A stretch of DNA of 64,000 nucleotides from Novosphingobium sp. (GCF_030699305.1 NZ_JAUYNB010000027.1:1-64000); one strand, 5' to 3'. Positions 25,150-34,824 are shown, numbered from the stretch's first letter. A program made the numbers and translations. The notes: generated from the letters alone by a model not told the origin.

Positions 25150-26046
25150 ATGACGATTGCAACCGCAGGCGCGGCACGAGGCTGGAACGGCTGGCATTTT
25201 GCCGCGCTGCTGGGCGGAAACGTCGCGCTGGCGCTGGGGCCGCTGTGGGTGCGGCTGGCCGATACCGGGCCGGTTTCCGCCGGGTTCTGGCGGCTGGCGC
25301 TGGCGATCCCGTTCTTTGCGCTGCTGGCCCGCACCAATGGTCAGCCGCTGGGCGGGGTGCCGCGCGGCGTGTTGCTGGCGGTCATGGCCGGCGGGGTGTT
25401 CTTCGCGCTCGACCTGTCGAGCTGGCACCTGGGGATCGAGCTGACCCGGCTGGGCAACGCCACGCTGTTCGGCAATTCCGGTTCGATCCTGATCGTCGCC
25501 TGGGGCCTGTTCGTGCTGCGCCGCGCGCCGCGCGCGAACGAATGGCTGGCCTTTGCCGCCGCGATCCTGGGCAGCGCGATCCTGCTGGGGCGCAGCCTGC
25601 AGATCGACCACACCACGCTGGTCGGCGATCTGCTCTGCCTGCTCGCCGGGTTCCTCTATACCTTCTACATCCTGCTGGCCCAAAAGGGCCGCGAAACGCT
25701 GGGCAGCTGGTCGCTGCTGTTCTGGTCCAGCCTCGCGGGCCTGCCGGTGATGGTCGGCGTTGCGCTGGCGCTGGGTGAACCGTTCTGGCCGACCAACTGG
25801 ACCCCGGTCATCGCGCTGGCGATCACCAGCCAGCTGATCGGTCAGGGGTTGCTGGTGTTCGCGCTGCGCCATTTTTCGCCGTTGGTGGTGGGGCTTGCGC
25901 TGCTGACCCAGCCGATTGTCTCGGTGGTGGTCGGGTGGGTCTGGTTTGGTGAGGTGCTGAGCGCCTTGGACGCCGTCGGCATGGTCTTGGTCGCCGCTGG
26001 TCTGGTGCTGGTGCGCGGTTCGGGGAAACCATCGACGGCTGGCTGA
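25150..26046 (+). CDS. DMT-superfamily EamA transporter
   Basis: This 298-aa inner-membrane protein has ten hydrophobic helices in two EamA repeats, for example VALALGPLWVRLAD at the start and LVVGLALLTQPIVSVVVGWVW near the end. The family exports amino acids, metabolites or drugs in a proton-coupled manner. The sequence gives no specificity. It diverges from the OYE gene and is followed after 21 nt by the DUF885 gene, so the two may be co-transcribed. Confidence 0.9.
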   Translation: MTIATAGAARGWNGWHFAALLGGNVALALGPLWVRLADTGPVSAGFWRLALAIPFFALLARTNGQPLGGVPRGVLLAVMAGGVFFALDLSSWHLGIELTRLGNATLFGNSGSILIVAWGLFVLRRAPRANEWLAFAAAILGSAILLGRSLQIDHTTLVGDLLCLLAGFLYTFYILLAQKGRETLGSWSLLFWSSLAGLPVMVGVALALGEPFWPTNWTPVIALAITSQLIGQGLLVFALRHFSPLVVGLALLTQPIVSVVVGWVWFGEVLSALDAVGMVLVAAGLVLVRGSGKPSTAG

Positions 26047-26067
26047 TCGACCGCTAGCCTGCGCGGC

Positions 26068-27870
26068 ATGACCACACTTCGCACCGCTCTTGTCCTCGCC
26101 GCCGCCGCGCTGGTGGCAAGCCCCGCCGCCGTTATCGCCGCCCCTGCGGCGCAAGTGGCCCCGGCCCAGAACGCCGATGCCCAGTTCGCCGGGATCGCCG
26201 ATCTGTTCATCGCCCTGTCCACCCGCCTGTCCCCGGTCGAAGCGACCGTGCTGGGCGAACATCGCCACGATCACCTGATGCCCGATGTGACCGCCAGCGG
26301 CCGCGCGGCCCGCGCCGCATCGTGGAGGCTGCTGCTGACCGCGCTCAGCCGGATCGACCGCGCCCAGCTGTCGCGCGCCAATCAGGTCGACGCCGCAATG
26401 CTGGAAAACGAGCTGCAATACCGGCTGTGGATGCAGGATACCGTGCAGGACTGGGCCTGGAACGCGCAGATCTACAACGATATCGCCGCCGGGGCGCTCT
26501 ATGGCCTCGCCGCGCGGGACTTCGCCCCGTGGGACGTTCGGTTGAAATCCGCGACCGCCCGGATGGAGGCGCTGCCCCGCTTCCTGCGCGAAAGCCGCCG
26601 CCAGCTGGTCCCTGCGCGCGTGCCCAAGGTCTTCGCCGAAGTCGTCGCCAGCCAGAATGGCGGGATCGTCGAGATCGCCGAAGGGATGCTCGCCCCGCAG
26701 GCCGGGGTGCTGAAGCCCGCCGACCGCGCGCGGTTCGATAAGGCTTTGAAAGGTCTTAAAAAGGCGGTGGCGGAGCAACAGGTCTGGCTCGACACCGTGC
26801 TGGTCCCGCAGGCCAAGGGCGATTTCCGGCTCGGTGCGCAGCTTTACGACCAGAAGATGCAGTTCGCGCTGCTGTCCGACATCACCCGGCCCCAGCTGAA
26901 GCAGCGGGCCGAGGCCGCCTTTGCCGCAACTCGCGCCGAAATGTACGCGCTGTCGCGCAAGGCGCTGGCCGAGCGGGGCAGCACACTCGCCATGCCCGAC
27001 GCGCCCAGCGCCGCGCAACAGCAAGCCGTGATCGAGGCGGCGCTGGCGCTGTCCTATGCCAAGCGCCCGCCGCGCGACCAGCTGGAACAGCGCGCTCGCG
27101 AAACGCTGGCCGAGGCGACCGAATTCGTCCGCGCGAACGACCTGATCCGGATGCCTGACGGCCCGGTGCGGGTTATCACCATGCCCAAGTTCCAGCAGGG
27201 CAATTCGGTGGCCTACAACGATCCGCCGGGCCCGCTGGAGCGCGGGCAGCAGAATTTCTACGCCGTGTCCCCGGTTCCGGCGGAATGGAGCGAGGAACAG
27301 ACGACCAGTTACCTGTCCGAATACAACGACTACATGATCCACGATCTGGGCATCCACGAAGCGATGCCGGGGCATTACACCCAGCTCGATCATTCCAACC
27401 GCAGCCCCAGCACGCTGCGCGCGTTCCTGTGGTCGGGGCCGTTCGTGGAAGGTTGGGCGGTCTATGCCGAAGGGGTGATGAAGGACGCGGGCTATCTGAA
27501 CGGCGATCCGCTGTTCGCGCTGACGGTGCTGAAAATGCGGCTGCGCTCGATCACCAACACCCTGCTCGACATCGGTATCCACACCGAGGAGATGAGCCGC
27601 GAGGCCGCAATGGACCTGATGATGCGCGGTGCGTTCCAGCAGGAGCGCGAAGCGGCGGGCAAGTGGGTGCGCGCCAGCCTGACCTCGGTCCAGCTGCTCA
27701 GCTATTTCACCGGGTATGAGGAGCACAAGGATCTGCGCGCCGAAGCGGAACGCCGCTGGGGCACGGGTTTCAGCCTGCGGCGCTATCACGATACGGTGCT
27801 GTCGTTCGGCTCTCCGCCCACCAAATATGCCCGCGCGCTGATGTTCGGGGAACCGGTCGCGGCGCGCTGA
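26068..27870 (+). CDS. DUF885-family exported metallopeptidase-like protein (second copy)
   Basis: This 600-aa protein has a signal peptide (residues 1-28, ending PAAVIAAPA). The DUF885 zinc-type motif GIHEAMPGHYTQLDHSNRS lies near residue 429, followed by FVEGWAVYAEGVMKDAGYL with the conserved Glu residues. It differs clearly from the copy at 11044, although the fold is shared, so these are old paralogues. It is presumably periplasmic. Substrate and activity are unknown. It begins 21 nt after the EamA gene. A strong antisense open frame runs through it and is only a codon-bias shadow. Confidence 0.88.
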   Translation: MTTLRTALVLAAAALVASPAAVIAAPAAQVAPAQNADAQFAGIADLFIALSTRLSPVEATVLGEHRHDHLMPDVTASGRAARAASWRLLLTALSRIDRAQLSRANQVDAAMLENELQYRLWMQDTVQDWAWNAQIYNDIAAGALYGLAARDFAPWDVRLKSATARMEALPRFLRESRRQLVPARVPKVFAEVVASQNGGIVEIAEGMLAPQAGVLKPADRARFDKALKGLKKAVAEQQVWLDTVLVPQAKGDFRLGAQLYDQKMQFALLSDITRPQLKQRAEAAFAATRAEMYALSRKALAERGSTLAMPDAPSAAQQQAVIEAALALSYAKRPPRDQLEQRARETLAEATEFVRANDLIRMPDGPVRVITMPKFQQGNSVAYNDPPGPLERGQQNFYAVSPVPAEWSEEQTTSYLSEYNDYMIHDLGIHEAMPGHYTQLDHSNRSPSTLRAFLWSGPFVEGWAVYAEGVMKDAGYLNGDPLFALTVLKMRLRSITNTLLDIGIHTEEMSREAAMDLMMRGAFQQEREAAGKWVRASLTSVQLLSYFTGYEEHKDLRAEAERRWGTGFSLRRYHDTVLSFGSPPTKYARALMFGEPVAAR

Positions 27871-27930
27871 ACGCGGACATGGTCCAAAAGGCGGCTCGTG
27901 CCGTTCGGGCGCCCGGCCTAGGGAGTGGTC

Positions 27931-28284
27931 ATGACCGAGGCTGAACCCCTGACCGTCTGGCATGATGGCACCTGCCCGCTGTGCCAGCGCGAAATCGCGC
28001 TGATGCGGCGGCTGGACCGCGCGGGGCGCATCCGGTTCGTCGACGCGGCAGACGGCGATACCTCGTGCCCGCTTGACCGGGCGGTGCTGCTGGCGCGCTT
28101 TCATGCGCTGGAAAATGGCGTGATGCTGAGCGGGGCGGCGGCGTTCGCGGCGATGTGGCGGGCCATTCCGCTGCTGCGTCCGCTGGGGCTGCTGGCCCGG
28201 TTGCCGCTGTTCACAGGCCTGTTAGAGCGGGTCTACCTGGCGTTCCTGAAAGTCCGCCCCAAACTGCAAGGCTGGCTGGCATGA
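27931..28284 (+). CDS. DCC-family thiol-disulfide oxidoreductase-like protein (DUF393)
   Basis: This 117-aa protein carries WHDGTCPLCQREI near the N-terminus. This is the D-x-x-C-x-x-C signature of the DCC/DUF393 family, a thioredoxin-like fold of mostly unknown role. The C-terminal half has the typical LARLPLFTGLLERVYLAFLKVRP end. GGGAG precedes the ATG by 6 nt; a GTG two codons upstream is possible. Its stop overlaps the ABC1 kinase ATG (ATGA), so translation is coupled. The DCC-kinase pairing suggests a shared envelope or quinone-related role, but this is inference. Confidence 0.85.
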   Translation: MTEAEPLTVWHDGTCPLCQREIALMRRLDRAGRIRFVDAADGDTSCPLDRAVLLARFHALENGVMLSGAAAFAAMWRAIPLLRPLGLLARLPLFTGLLERVYLAFLKVRPKLQGWLA

Positions 28285-29612
28285 GCGATTCGCGTTACCG
28301 CAAGGTTCCCTCTGCCCGGCTGTCGCGGCTTGCCTCGTTCGGGCAGCTGGCGGGCGGGATCGCGGGCGGGGTGCTGGCCGAAGGGGCACGGCGGCTGGCG
28401 GCCGGCGAGCGGCCGCAGTTGTCGCAGCTGCTGCTGACCCCGGCCAACGCAGCGCGGGTGACCGAGCAGCTGTCGCGCCTGCGCGGTGCGGCGATGAAGC
28501 TGGGGCAGATGATTTCCATGGACGCGGGCGATCTGCTGCCCGCGGAACTGACCGCGATCCTGGCCAAGCTGCGCGATTCCGCCCATTTCATGCCGCCCGC
28601 GCAGCTTAATCGCGTGCTGGTGGCGGAACTGGGGCCGGACTGGCGGCGGCGCTTTGCCCGGTTCGAGGCGACACCGCTGGCCGCTGCCTCGATCGGGCAG
28701 GTCCACCGCGCGCAACTGGCTGACGGGCGGGTGCTGGCCGTAAAGGTCCAGTATCCCGGCGTCGCCGACAGCATCGACGCGGACGTCGATAACGTCGCCA
28801 CCCTGCTGCGCCTTTCCAGCCTGCTGCCCGCCACGCTCGACATCGCGCCGCTGCTGGCCGAGGCCAAGCGCCAGTTGCACGAGGAGGCCGATTACATCCG
28901 CGAGGCAGAGCAGATGCGGCGCTATCACACGCTGCTGGCGGGCGACCCGGCGTTCGTCCTGCCCGTGCCGGTCGCGGAACTGTCGACCGGCCGGGTGCTG
29001 GCGATGGATTTCGTCCCCGGCCAGAGCATCGAGACGTTGCAGGATGCCCCGGCGGAAACACGCGATGCGGCGATGGGCGCATTGCTGGCACTGGTGCTGC
29101 GCGAATTGTTCGAATTCGGCTTCATGCAGACCGATCCCAACTTCGCCAATTATCGCTGGCAACCCGATACCGGGCGGATCGTGCTGCTGGATTTCGGCGC
29201 CGCGCGCGCCGTTCCAGCGGCGACGACGGCGGCCTATCGCCGCCTGATGCAGGCCGGTCTGGCCGAAGATCATGCGGCCCTGCGTGCTGCGTTGATCGAA
29301 GTCGGGTTCGTCGCGCCCGCCACGCTGGACCGCCACGGCGGCGCAATCGATGCGATGATCGCGGTGCTGATGGTGCATCTGGGCAAGCCGGGCCTGTTCG
29401 ACTTTGCCGACCGCTCGTTTGTCGAGGACGTGCGCCGTCAGGCCGAGGGGATCGCGGCGGACCGCGCGGCCTGGCACATCCCGCCCGCCGATACGCTGTT
29501 CGTCCAGCGCAAGGTCAGCGGCACCGCGCTGCTGGCAGTGCGGATGCAGGCGCGCCTGCCGCTGCGCGAAATGGTGGCAGACAGCATGGCGGCAACGGTT
29601 TCGCTCAGCTGA
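28281..29612 (+). CDS. ABC1/UbiB-family (ADCK) atypical kinase
   Basis: This 443-aa protein has AMKLGQMISMDAGDLLP, the KxGQ motif that replaces the glycine-rich loop, near residue 70. It also has ASIGQVHRAQLADGR, the alanine-rich loop, near 140, AVKVQYPGV with the ATP-binding Lys, and VLLDFGAAR with the metal-binding Asp. In other organisms UbiB/Coq8 kinases support ubiquinone biosynthesis in the membrane. This copy is not with ubiE/ubiG, so it may be a paralogue with another role. Its start overlaps the DCC gene by 4 nt. Confidence 0.9.
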   Translation: MSDSRYRKVPSARLSRLASFGQLAGGIAGGVLAEGARRLAAGERPQLSQLLLTPANAARVTEQLSRLRGAAMKLGQMISMDAGDLLPAELTAILAKLRDSAHFMPPAQLNRVLVAELGPDWRRRFARFEATPLAAASIGQVHRAQLADGRVLAVKVQYPGVADSIDADVDNVATLLRLSSLLPATLDIAPLLAEAKRQLHEEADYIREAEQMRRYHTLLAGDPAFVLPVPVAELSTGRVLAMDFVPGQSIETLQDAPAETRDAAMGALLALVLRELFEFGFMQTDPNFANYRWQPDTGRIVLLDFGAARAVPAATTAAYRRLMQAGLAEDHAALRAALIEVGFVAPATLDRHGGAIDAMIAVLMVHLGKPGLFDFADRSFVEDVRRQAEGIAADRAAWHIPPADTLFVQRKVSGTALLAVRMQARLPLREMVADSMAATVSLS

Positions 29613-29695
29613 GCGCTGGCCCTTTGGGCATGTTGCTGAGCCGGATCGCGCGGGTTACGCCCTTGCTCCTGCGCACCATTGAAAGGCCTGCCGCC

Positions 29696-30685
29696 ATGTC
29701 CACCAGCCCATCCCAGCCTGATTGCGCAGCGCAGCGTGTGCTCATCATCGGCGCGGGCATGGCGGGGCTGTCGTGCGCGGCGGCGCTGGGCAGCGTCGGG
29801 CATGCGGTGACGCTGATCGACAAGGCGCGCGGGCCGGGCGGGCGGATGTCGACCCGGCGGATCGAAACGCCGCTGGGGCAGGCGTCATTCGATCACGGCG
29901 CGCAATACTTCACCGCGCGCGATCCCGGTTTCCGCGAGCAGGTGGCGGAGTGGGCGGCGGCGGCCGTCGCTGCGCCGTGGCCCGTCGCGGGTGCGGATGC
30001 GTGGGTCGGCACGCCGGGGATGAATGCGGTGATCAAGGCGCTGGCCGCTGCACAGAACGTGCGCTGGAATACCCGGGCAGAACAGATTGTGCGGCAGGGC
30101 GCGGGCTGGCTGGTTCACAGCGATGCGGGGCCGTTGGGACCGTTTGGTGCGCTGGTGCTGGCGATCCCGGCGGAGCAGGCGCTGCCGTTCCTGTCGCTGC
30201 ACGATTTCGACATGGCGGGCGCGGCGCTGGTCGCGCGCTCGCAGCCGTGCTGGACCGCGATGTTCACTTTTGCCCAGCCGCTGCCCGGCGCGCGCGATAT
30301 CCTGCGCGATTGCGGCGCGATTGGCTGGGCGGCGCGCAACAGCGCCAAGCCGGGGCGCACCGGGCCAGAGGCGTGGGTGGTGCAGGGCAGTTCCGACTGG
30401 TCAGAGGCCAATCTGGAATGCGACGCCGCCGATATTGCGGGCCGGCTGCTGGCGGAATTGTCCGCCGCGCTGGGCACCGCACTGCCTGATCCGGTCACGA
30501 CTGGCGCGCACCGCTGGCGCTATGCGCAAAGCGCGGCGCTGGGCCGGGGGGCGCTGTGGAACCCGGCGCTGGGGCTGGGCGCATGCGGCGACTGGCTGCT
30601 GGCCCCGCGCGTGGAATGCGCGTGGCTGTCGGGCCAGCAGCTGGCGCGCAGCATGGCAGAGGCAGCGGCTGCGTGCCCGGCCTGA
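29696..30685 (+). CDS. renalase-like NAD(P)/FAD-dependent oxidoreductase
   Basis: This 329-aa flavoprotein begins with RVLIIGAGMAGLSCAAAL, the dinucleotide-binding GxGxxG, followed by RGPGGRMSTRR and QASFDHGAQYFTAR, the Ala/Gly/Asp pattern of the renalase and amine-oxidase-like family. Bacterial renalases oxidise off-isomer dihydro-NAD(P), but that activity has not been shown for this sequence. GAAAGG precedes the ATG by 9 nt. The stop lies 3 nt from the convergent photolyase stop. Confidence 0.86.
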   Translation: MSTSPSQPDCAAQRVLIIGAGMAGLSCAAALGSVGHAVTLIDKARGPGGRMSTRRIETPLGQASFDHGAQYFTARDPGFREQVAEWAAAAVAAPWPVAGADAWVGTPGMNAVIKALAAAQNVRWNTRAEQIVRQGAGWLVHSDAGPLGPFGALVLAIPAEQALPFLSLHDFDMAGAALVARSQPCWTAMFTFAQPLPGARDILRDCGAIGWAARNSAKPGRTGPEAWVVQGSSDWSEANLECDAADIAGRLLAELSAALGTALPDPVTTGAHRWRYAQSAALGRGALWNPALGLGACGDWLLAPRVECAWLSGQQLARSMAEAAAACPA

Positions 30686-30688
30686 TCG

Positions 30689-32221
30689 TCACACGTCGGT
30701 GCCGTTCCGGTCCAGCCGTTCGAGGAAGCGGGCGGCGGATTCGCGCAGTTCGGCTTGCCGGGGCTCGGCCATCCTGTCCCACGTGCGAACCATCTGCGCC
30801 ATGCGCGGATTGCCCGCGAACCGATCGCGGTGGCGGGCGATGAAATCCCAGTAGAGCGCGTTGAGCGGGCAGGCCTGATTGCCGGTCTTCTGCTTCACGC
30901 TGTAACGGCACGATCCGCAGTAATCCGACATCCGGTCGATATAGGCACCGCTGGCGGCATAGGGTTTCGATGCCAGCAGGCCCCCATCGGCAAACTGGCT
31001 CATCCCGATGGTGTTGGGTGCCTCGACCCATTCGAAGGCATCGAAATAGACTGCCAGATACCATTCGTGCAGGGCGTGGGGATCAATCCCGGTCAGCAGC
31101 GCGAAATTGCCGGTCACCATCAGCCGCTGGATGTGGTGGGCATAGGCCTCCTCGATTGTCTGGCCAATCGCTGCGGCCATGCAGGCCATGCCGGTCTGCC
31201 CGGTCCAGTACAGCGCGGGCAGGGGGCGGACCGCGCCGAGCGCGTTGCGGCGGACATAATCCGGCCCTTCGCGCCAATAGATCCCGCGCACGTATTCGCG
31301 CCAGCCGATGATCTGGCGGATGAACCCCTCCACCGCGTTCAGCGGCGCGGCCCCATCGCGCCACGCGGCTTCCGCCATGCGGCAGACGGCCAGTGGATCG
31401 AGCAGGCCGACGTTGATCAGCGGGGACAGCAGGCTGTGATAAAGAAACTTCTGCCCGGTCAGCATCGCGTCCTGGTAATCGCCAAAACGCGGCAGGGCGG
31501 CGGTGATGAAGGTCCGCGCGGCGCGCTCCGCATCGTCGCGGGTCACGGGCAGCCAGAACGGCTCCAGCGTGCCGAAATTGCCGCCGAACCGGAGCGCGAC
31601 CAGATTCAGCACTTCGCGGGTAATCGCGTCGGGGGCATGGCGCGGCGGCTGGGGCATGAACAGGTCGGGCGCGGCGCGCTTGCGGTTGTCGTGGTCGAAA
31701 TTCCACTGGCCGCCAGCGGGCTGGTCGCCATCCATCAGCAGACCGGTCTTGCGCCGCATCAGGCGGTAGAAATATTCCATCCGCAGCACCTTGCGCTCCG
31801 CCGCCCAGTCCTGAAACTCGGCGTGGCTGCACAGGAACCGGTCATCGGGCAGGATTTCGGGCGCGGGGGTCAGCGCCTGCAACGCCGCCAGCACGCGCCA
31901 TTCGCCGGGCTCTGTCACCCGCACCGTGGTCGCATTGCGGCGCGCCGCCGCGCGGGTTACTTCCCCCGCCAGCGTGCCGGTGTTGGCCGGATCGTCCAGC
32001 GTGACGTAATCGACCGCCCAGCCGACGCCGCGCAGTTCTTCCGCGAAATGGCGCATCGCCGCGAAGATGAAGGCGATCTTCTTCTGGTGATGGCCGACAT
32101 AGCTGGCCTCGGCCATCACTTCGCACAGCAGCACCGTCGTCCGCGCCGGGTCCAGCCCGCGCAGGGACGACAGGTCGGGCGACAACTGGTCACCCAGGAT
32201 CAGGACAAGCGTGCGAGGCAT
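30689..32221 (-). CDS. iron-sulfur bacterial (6-4) photolyase/cryptochrome (FeS-BCP)
   Basis: This 510-aa protein belongs to the FeS-BCP class, which repairs (6-4) photoproducts with FAD and light. The C-terminal cysteines at 347, 435, 438 and 451 (GMACMAA, YCGSCRYS, NQACPLN) are spaced exactly as the Agrobacterium PhrB [4Fe-4S] ligands (350, 438, 441, 454). The N-terminal antenna domain is short, as usual in this class. MPRTLVLILGDQ is chosen as start; an in-frame GTG nine codons earlier is possible. The iron-sulfur cluster type is read from residues, and light-driven repair is inferred. No SOS box was identified nearby. Confidence 0.9.
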   Translation of the reverse strand: MPRTLVLILGDQLSPDLSSLRGLDPARTTVLLCEVMAEASYVGHHQKKIAFIFAAMRHFAEELRGVGWAVDYVTLDDPANTGTLAGEVTRAAARRNATTVRVTEPGEWRVLAALQALTPAPEILPDDRFLCSHAEFQDWAAERKVLRMEYFYRLMRRKTGLLMDGDQPAGGQWNFDHDNRKRAAPDLFMPQPPRHAPDAITREVLNLVALRFGGNFGTLEPFWLPVTRDDAERAARTFITAALPRFGDYQDAMLTGQKFLYHSLLSPLINVGLLDPLAVCRMAEAAWRDGAAPLNAVEGFIRQIIGWREYVRGIYWREGPDYVRRNALGAVRPLPALYWTGQTGMACMAAAIGQTIEEAYAHHIQRLMVTGNFALLTGIDPHALHEWYLAVYFDAFEWVEAPNTIGMSQFADGGLLASKPYAASGAYIDRMSDYCGSCRYSVKQKTGNQACPLNALYWDFIARHRDRFAGNPRMAQMVRTWDRMAEPRQAELRESAARFLERLDRNGTDV

Positions 32222-32269
32222 GGGCGCACCTGCGCGCCATGCCCCCACGTTCGCAATAGCGGCTTTAGG

Positions 32270-34729
32270 TCATTGCGGTGCCTTGGCGGGGCAGGGCACG
32301 GGCAGGCCAGCGGAATCGAGCCGGATGTTGCGGATCGTCAGCACCAAACCCTTGTCGGCGCGCAGCCGCAGCGGGGTGCTGACTGCGGCCAGATCTCCGC
32401 CCGCATCCTTGAAGCAGCGCAGCGGGATACGGGTCATCACCGGCTCACCGGGCTTGGCCGCCCGCAGCGCCGGGCCGATGTCGAGCGCGCCGCCGCCCAG
32501 CGACAGGCTAACCGGGCCGGTGGGTGCGGTATCGACCCGCCAGTCGAGTTGCAGCACGAACCCGCCGTCGAGCTGGCGCATCAGGTTGACCGGCGATCCA
32601 TCGATCGCGAACGCGCCGGGCGCGGACCAGCTGAACTGGCGCGCGTCCTCCTGCGCGGACAGGTCCATCGCGCGGGCCAGCACCGTGCTGTCCAGCCCCA
32701 GCCGCCACGGCGATGGGACTGCGCCGCGGGTCAGATAGGTATCCTCGCTGGTGGAAGCGGCCAGATCGACGCGCGGGTCTTCGTTGACCGGGCCGAGCGA
32801 GCTGGCGCGGGCATAATCCAGTCCATAGCCCGCCAGGAACAGCGGGCTTGTGATGGGCGAGGCGGCGTCAGCCGGCCAGGCGAACGGCAGGCGGCCGGTG
32901 AAATCGCGCGGCGGCCGGCCAGCGCGGCCCGCCACCAGCACATCGGCCACGCCCGCGCCTTGCGTACCGGGCAGCCAGGCCGCAACGAACGCGTCAGAGG
33001 CGTTGATCAGCGCACCGGTAAACATCGGGCGGCCCGACAGGAATACGGAAACGACCCGCATCCCGCGCGCGCGCAGCTTTGCGATCAGTTCCAGTTCCCC
33101 GGCGTGCGAGCGATAGGCCAGATTGGGCAGGTCGCCCTGATATTCGGCGTAGGGCTTTTCGCCAAACACGACCACGGCCACATCAGCCTGCGCAGTGGCG
33201 GCGTCATCGGCGGCCAGCATGGCCTTGCCTCCGGCTGCGCCAACCGCATCGGCAATCGCGCGGCCGATGGTCTGACCGTTGGGGAAGTCAGCAGAAGAAG
33301 TGTCGGTGCCCTGCCAGGTTACCGTCCAGCCGCCCGATTGCATCGCCATGCTGTCCGCACCGGGACCGGTGACCAGCACCCGCGCGCCGGGGCGCAGCGG
33401 CAGGACGCCGCCGTTGTTCTTCAGCAGGACCAGCGATTTGGCGACCGCCTCACGCGCGACCGCCAGGTGTTCGGGCGCGCCGACCATTGCGGGGGCGCCG
33501 CGCTGGACCGGGGCGTCACCCAGCAGGCCCAGCTTGGCCTTGACCCGCAGGATCCGCATGACGGCATCGTCGATCCGGCTGAGCGGGATCGCCCCGCTGC
33601 GGGCATCGCGCAAGGTCGCCTCGAACAGGCCCTTCCAGCTGTCGGGGGCCATCGCCAGATCCAGCCCGGCGTTGAAGCTGGCGGCGCAATCGGTCACGGT
33701 GCAACCGGTAACCTGACCGTGCCCGTTCCAGTCCCCCACGACCAGTCCGGCAAAGCCCATCCGGCCCTTCAGCACATCGGTCAGCAGGGTCGGGTTGCCG
33801 TGGTGCTTGACCCCGTTCCAGCTGGAAAAGCTGGCCATCACGGTCAGCGCGCCTGCGTCGATCGCGGCGGGATAGCCGCGCGCGTGGACTGATACGAGTT
33901 CGCTTTCGCTGATCGCGGCGTCGCCCTGATCCTTGCCATCTTTGGTGCCGCCATCGGCCAGGAAATGCTTGGCCGTGGCCGCAACGCGGTTGGCCGGCAG
34001 GGGCCGTCCGGCCAGCAGCGTGCCTTGCAGGCCGATGGTCATCGCCGTGGCATAGCGTTCAACCAGCGCCGGATCGGCGGCATAGCCTTCATAAGTGCGG
34101 CCCCAGCGCAAATCCTGCGGCACGGCCAGCGTGGGCGCGAACGTCCATTCGATCCCGCTGGCGGCGACTTCGGCGGCGGTTACCCGCCCGATCCGTTCGA
34201 TCAGCCCGGCGTCGTTCGCCGCGCCAAGGCCGATGTTGTGGGGAAAGATCGTGGCGCTGGGCAGGTTGGAATGGCCGTGGACGGCATCGACCCCGAACAG
34301 GATCGGCACGCCCGCGCCGCTGGTGCGCGATGCCGCGCGGAACTCATCGACCAGCTTGCCCCACTTGGCGGCATCGGCGCGTTCATCGCCGTAAGGACCA
34401 GAGTTGCCGCCCGCCAGAATCGAACCCAGCGGATAACGCGCCAGATCCGCCGGGGTGATCGCGCTGATATCGGCCTGGATCATCTGGCCGACTTTTTGCT
34501 CCAGCGTCAGCTTGCGCAGGATCGCGGCAATCTGCGCCTCGGTCGCGGGATCGGTGATCGCGGACGGACTACGCGCGGCGGGCCAGGCGGCGGGATTGGC
34601 GCGGGCTTCCGGGCTGACGGCGGGCGTGGTGGGCGGCGGCGTCTTGGTGGCCAGCCCGCTGTCCAGCGCAGGTGCGGCGCACCCTGCCAGCAAAAGGGTT
34701 GCCGCGAAAAACGAGCGCCTGATCACCAT
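32270..34729 (-). CDS. lipoprotein GH3 beta-glucosidase (ExoP-like)
   Basis: This 819-aa protein is a lipoprotein (lipobox LLAGC, Cys17). The GH3 N-terminal barrel shows LFGVDAVHGHSNLPSATIFP near residue 145 and AATAKHFLADGGTKDG near 250. The nucleophile Asp lies in LVVGDWNGHG near 340, where the family usually has S/T-D-W. The C-terminal domain and a further carbohydrate-binding-like domain (from about 640) match exo-1,3/1,4-beta-glucosidases. It should release glucose from beta-glucan in the periplasm or on the outer membrane. An operator identical in core to that of the TonB receptor gene lies 24-36 bp upstream, so LacI probably controls it. The gene is transcribed separately from the rest of the locus. 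Confidence 0.93.
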   Translation of the reverse strand: MVIRRSFFAATLLLAGCAAPALDSGLATKTPPPTTPAVSPEARANPAAWPAARSPSAITDPATEAQIAAILRKLTLEQKVGQMIQADISAITPADLARYPLGSILAGGNSGPYGDERADAAKWGKLVDEFRAASRTSGAGVPILFGVDAVHGHSNLPSATIFPHNIGLGAANDAGLIERIGRVTAAEVAASGIEWTFAPTLAVPQDLRWGRTYEGYAADPALVERYATAMTIGLQGTLLAGRPLPANRVAATAKHFLADGGTKDGKDQGDAAISESELVSVHARGYPAAIDAGALTVMASFSSWNGVKHHGNPTLLTDVLKGRMGFAGLVVGDWNGHGQVTGCTVTDCAASFNAGLDLAMAPDSWKGLFEATLRDARSGAIPLSRIDDAVMRILRVKAKLGLLGDAPVQRGAPAMVGAPEHLAVAREAVAKSLVLLKNNGGVLPLRPGARVLVTGPGADSMAMQSGGWTVTWQGTDTSSADFPNGQTIGRAIADAVGAAGGKAMLAADDAATAQADVAVVVFGEKPYAEYQGDLPNLAYRSHAGELELIAKLRARGMRVVSVFLSGRPMFTGALINASDAFVAAWLPGTQGAGVADVLVAGRAGRPPRDFTGRLPFAWPADAASPITSPLFLAGYGLDYARASSLGPVNEDPRVDLAASTSEDTYLTRGAVPSPWRLGLDSTVLARAMDLSAQEDARQFSWSAPGAFAIDGSPVNLMRQLDGGFVLQLDWRVDTAPTGPVSLSLGGGALDIGPALRAAKPGEPVMTRIPLRCFKDAGGDLAAVSTPLRLRADKGLVLTIRNIRLDSAGLPVPCPAKAPQ

Positions 34730-34753
34730 GAGAATCCTCTTTCACGCTTCTGT

Positions 34754-34765
34754 GTGAACGTTCTC
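34754..34765. promoter_or_regulatory. LacI-type operator upstream of the GH3 gene
   Basis: The sequence GTGAACGTTCTC contains the perfect 8-bp palindrome GAACGTTC and matches 11 of 12 positions of the GTGAACGTTCAC site upstream of the TonB receptor at 45895-45906. It lies 25 to 36 bp upstream of the minus-strand GH3 start codon. The locus-encoded LacI protein is the obvious binder. Confidence 0.75.
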
Positions 34766-34824
34766 AAGCCTCTCTGACACGCGTCAGCGCGAAAATCAAG
34801 CGTCGCCAGCAAAAGCGAAGGGGA

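Noticed and set aside
25096..28104. A 1003-codon minus-strand extension upstream of the Old Yellow Enzyme frame
   Set aside because: It is antisense to EamA, the DUF885 gene and the DCC gene, which have clear domains. High GC leaves the opposite frame open; its translation is rich in Arg, Gln, His and Gly with no domain.
30755..33892. A 1045-codon plus-strand frame over the photolyase and GH3 genes
   Set aside because: It crosses two well-supported minus-strand genes and is Arg/Gln/His-rich, a codon-bias shadow.
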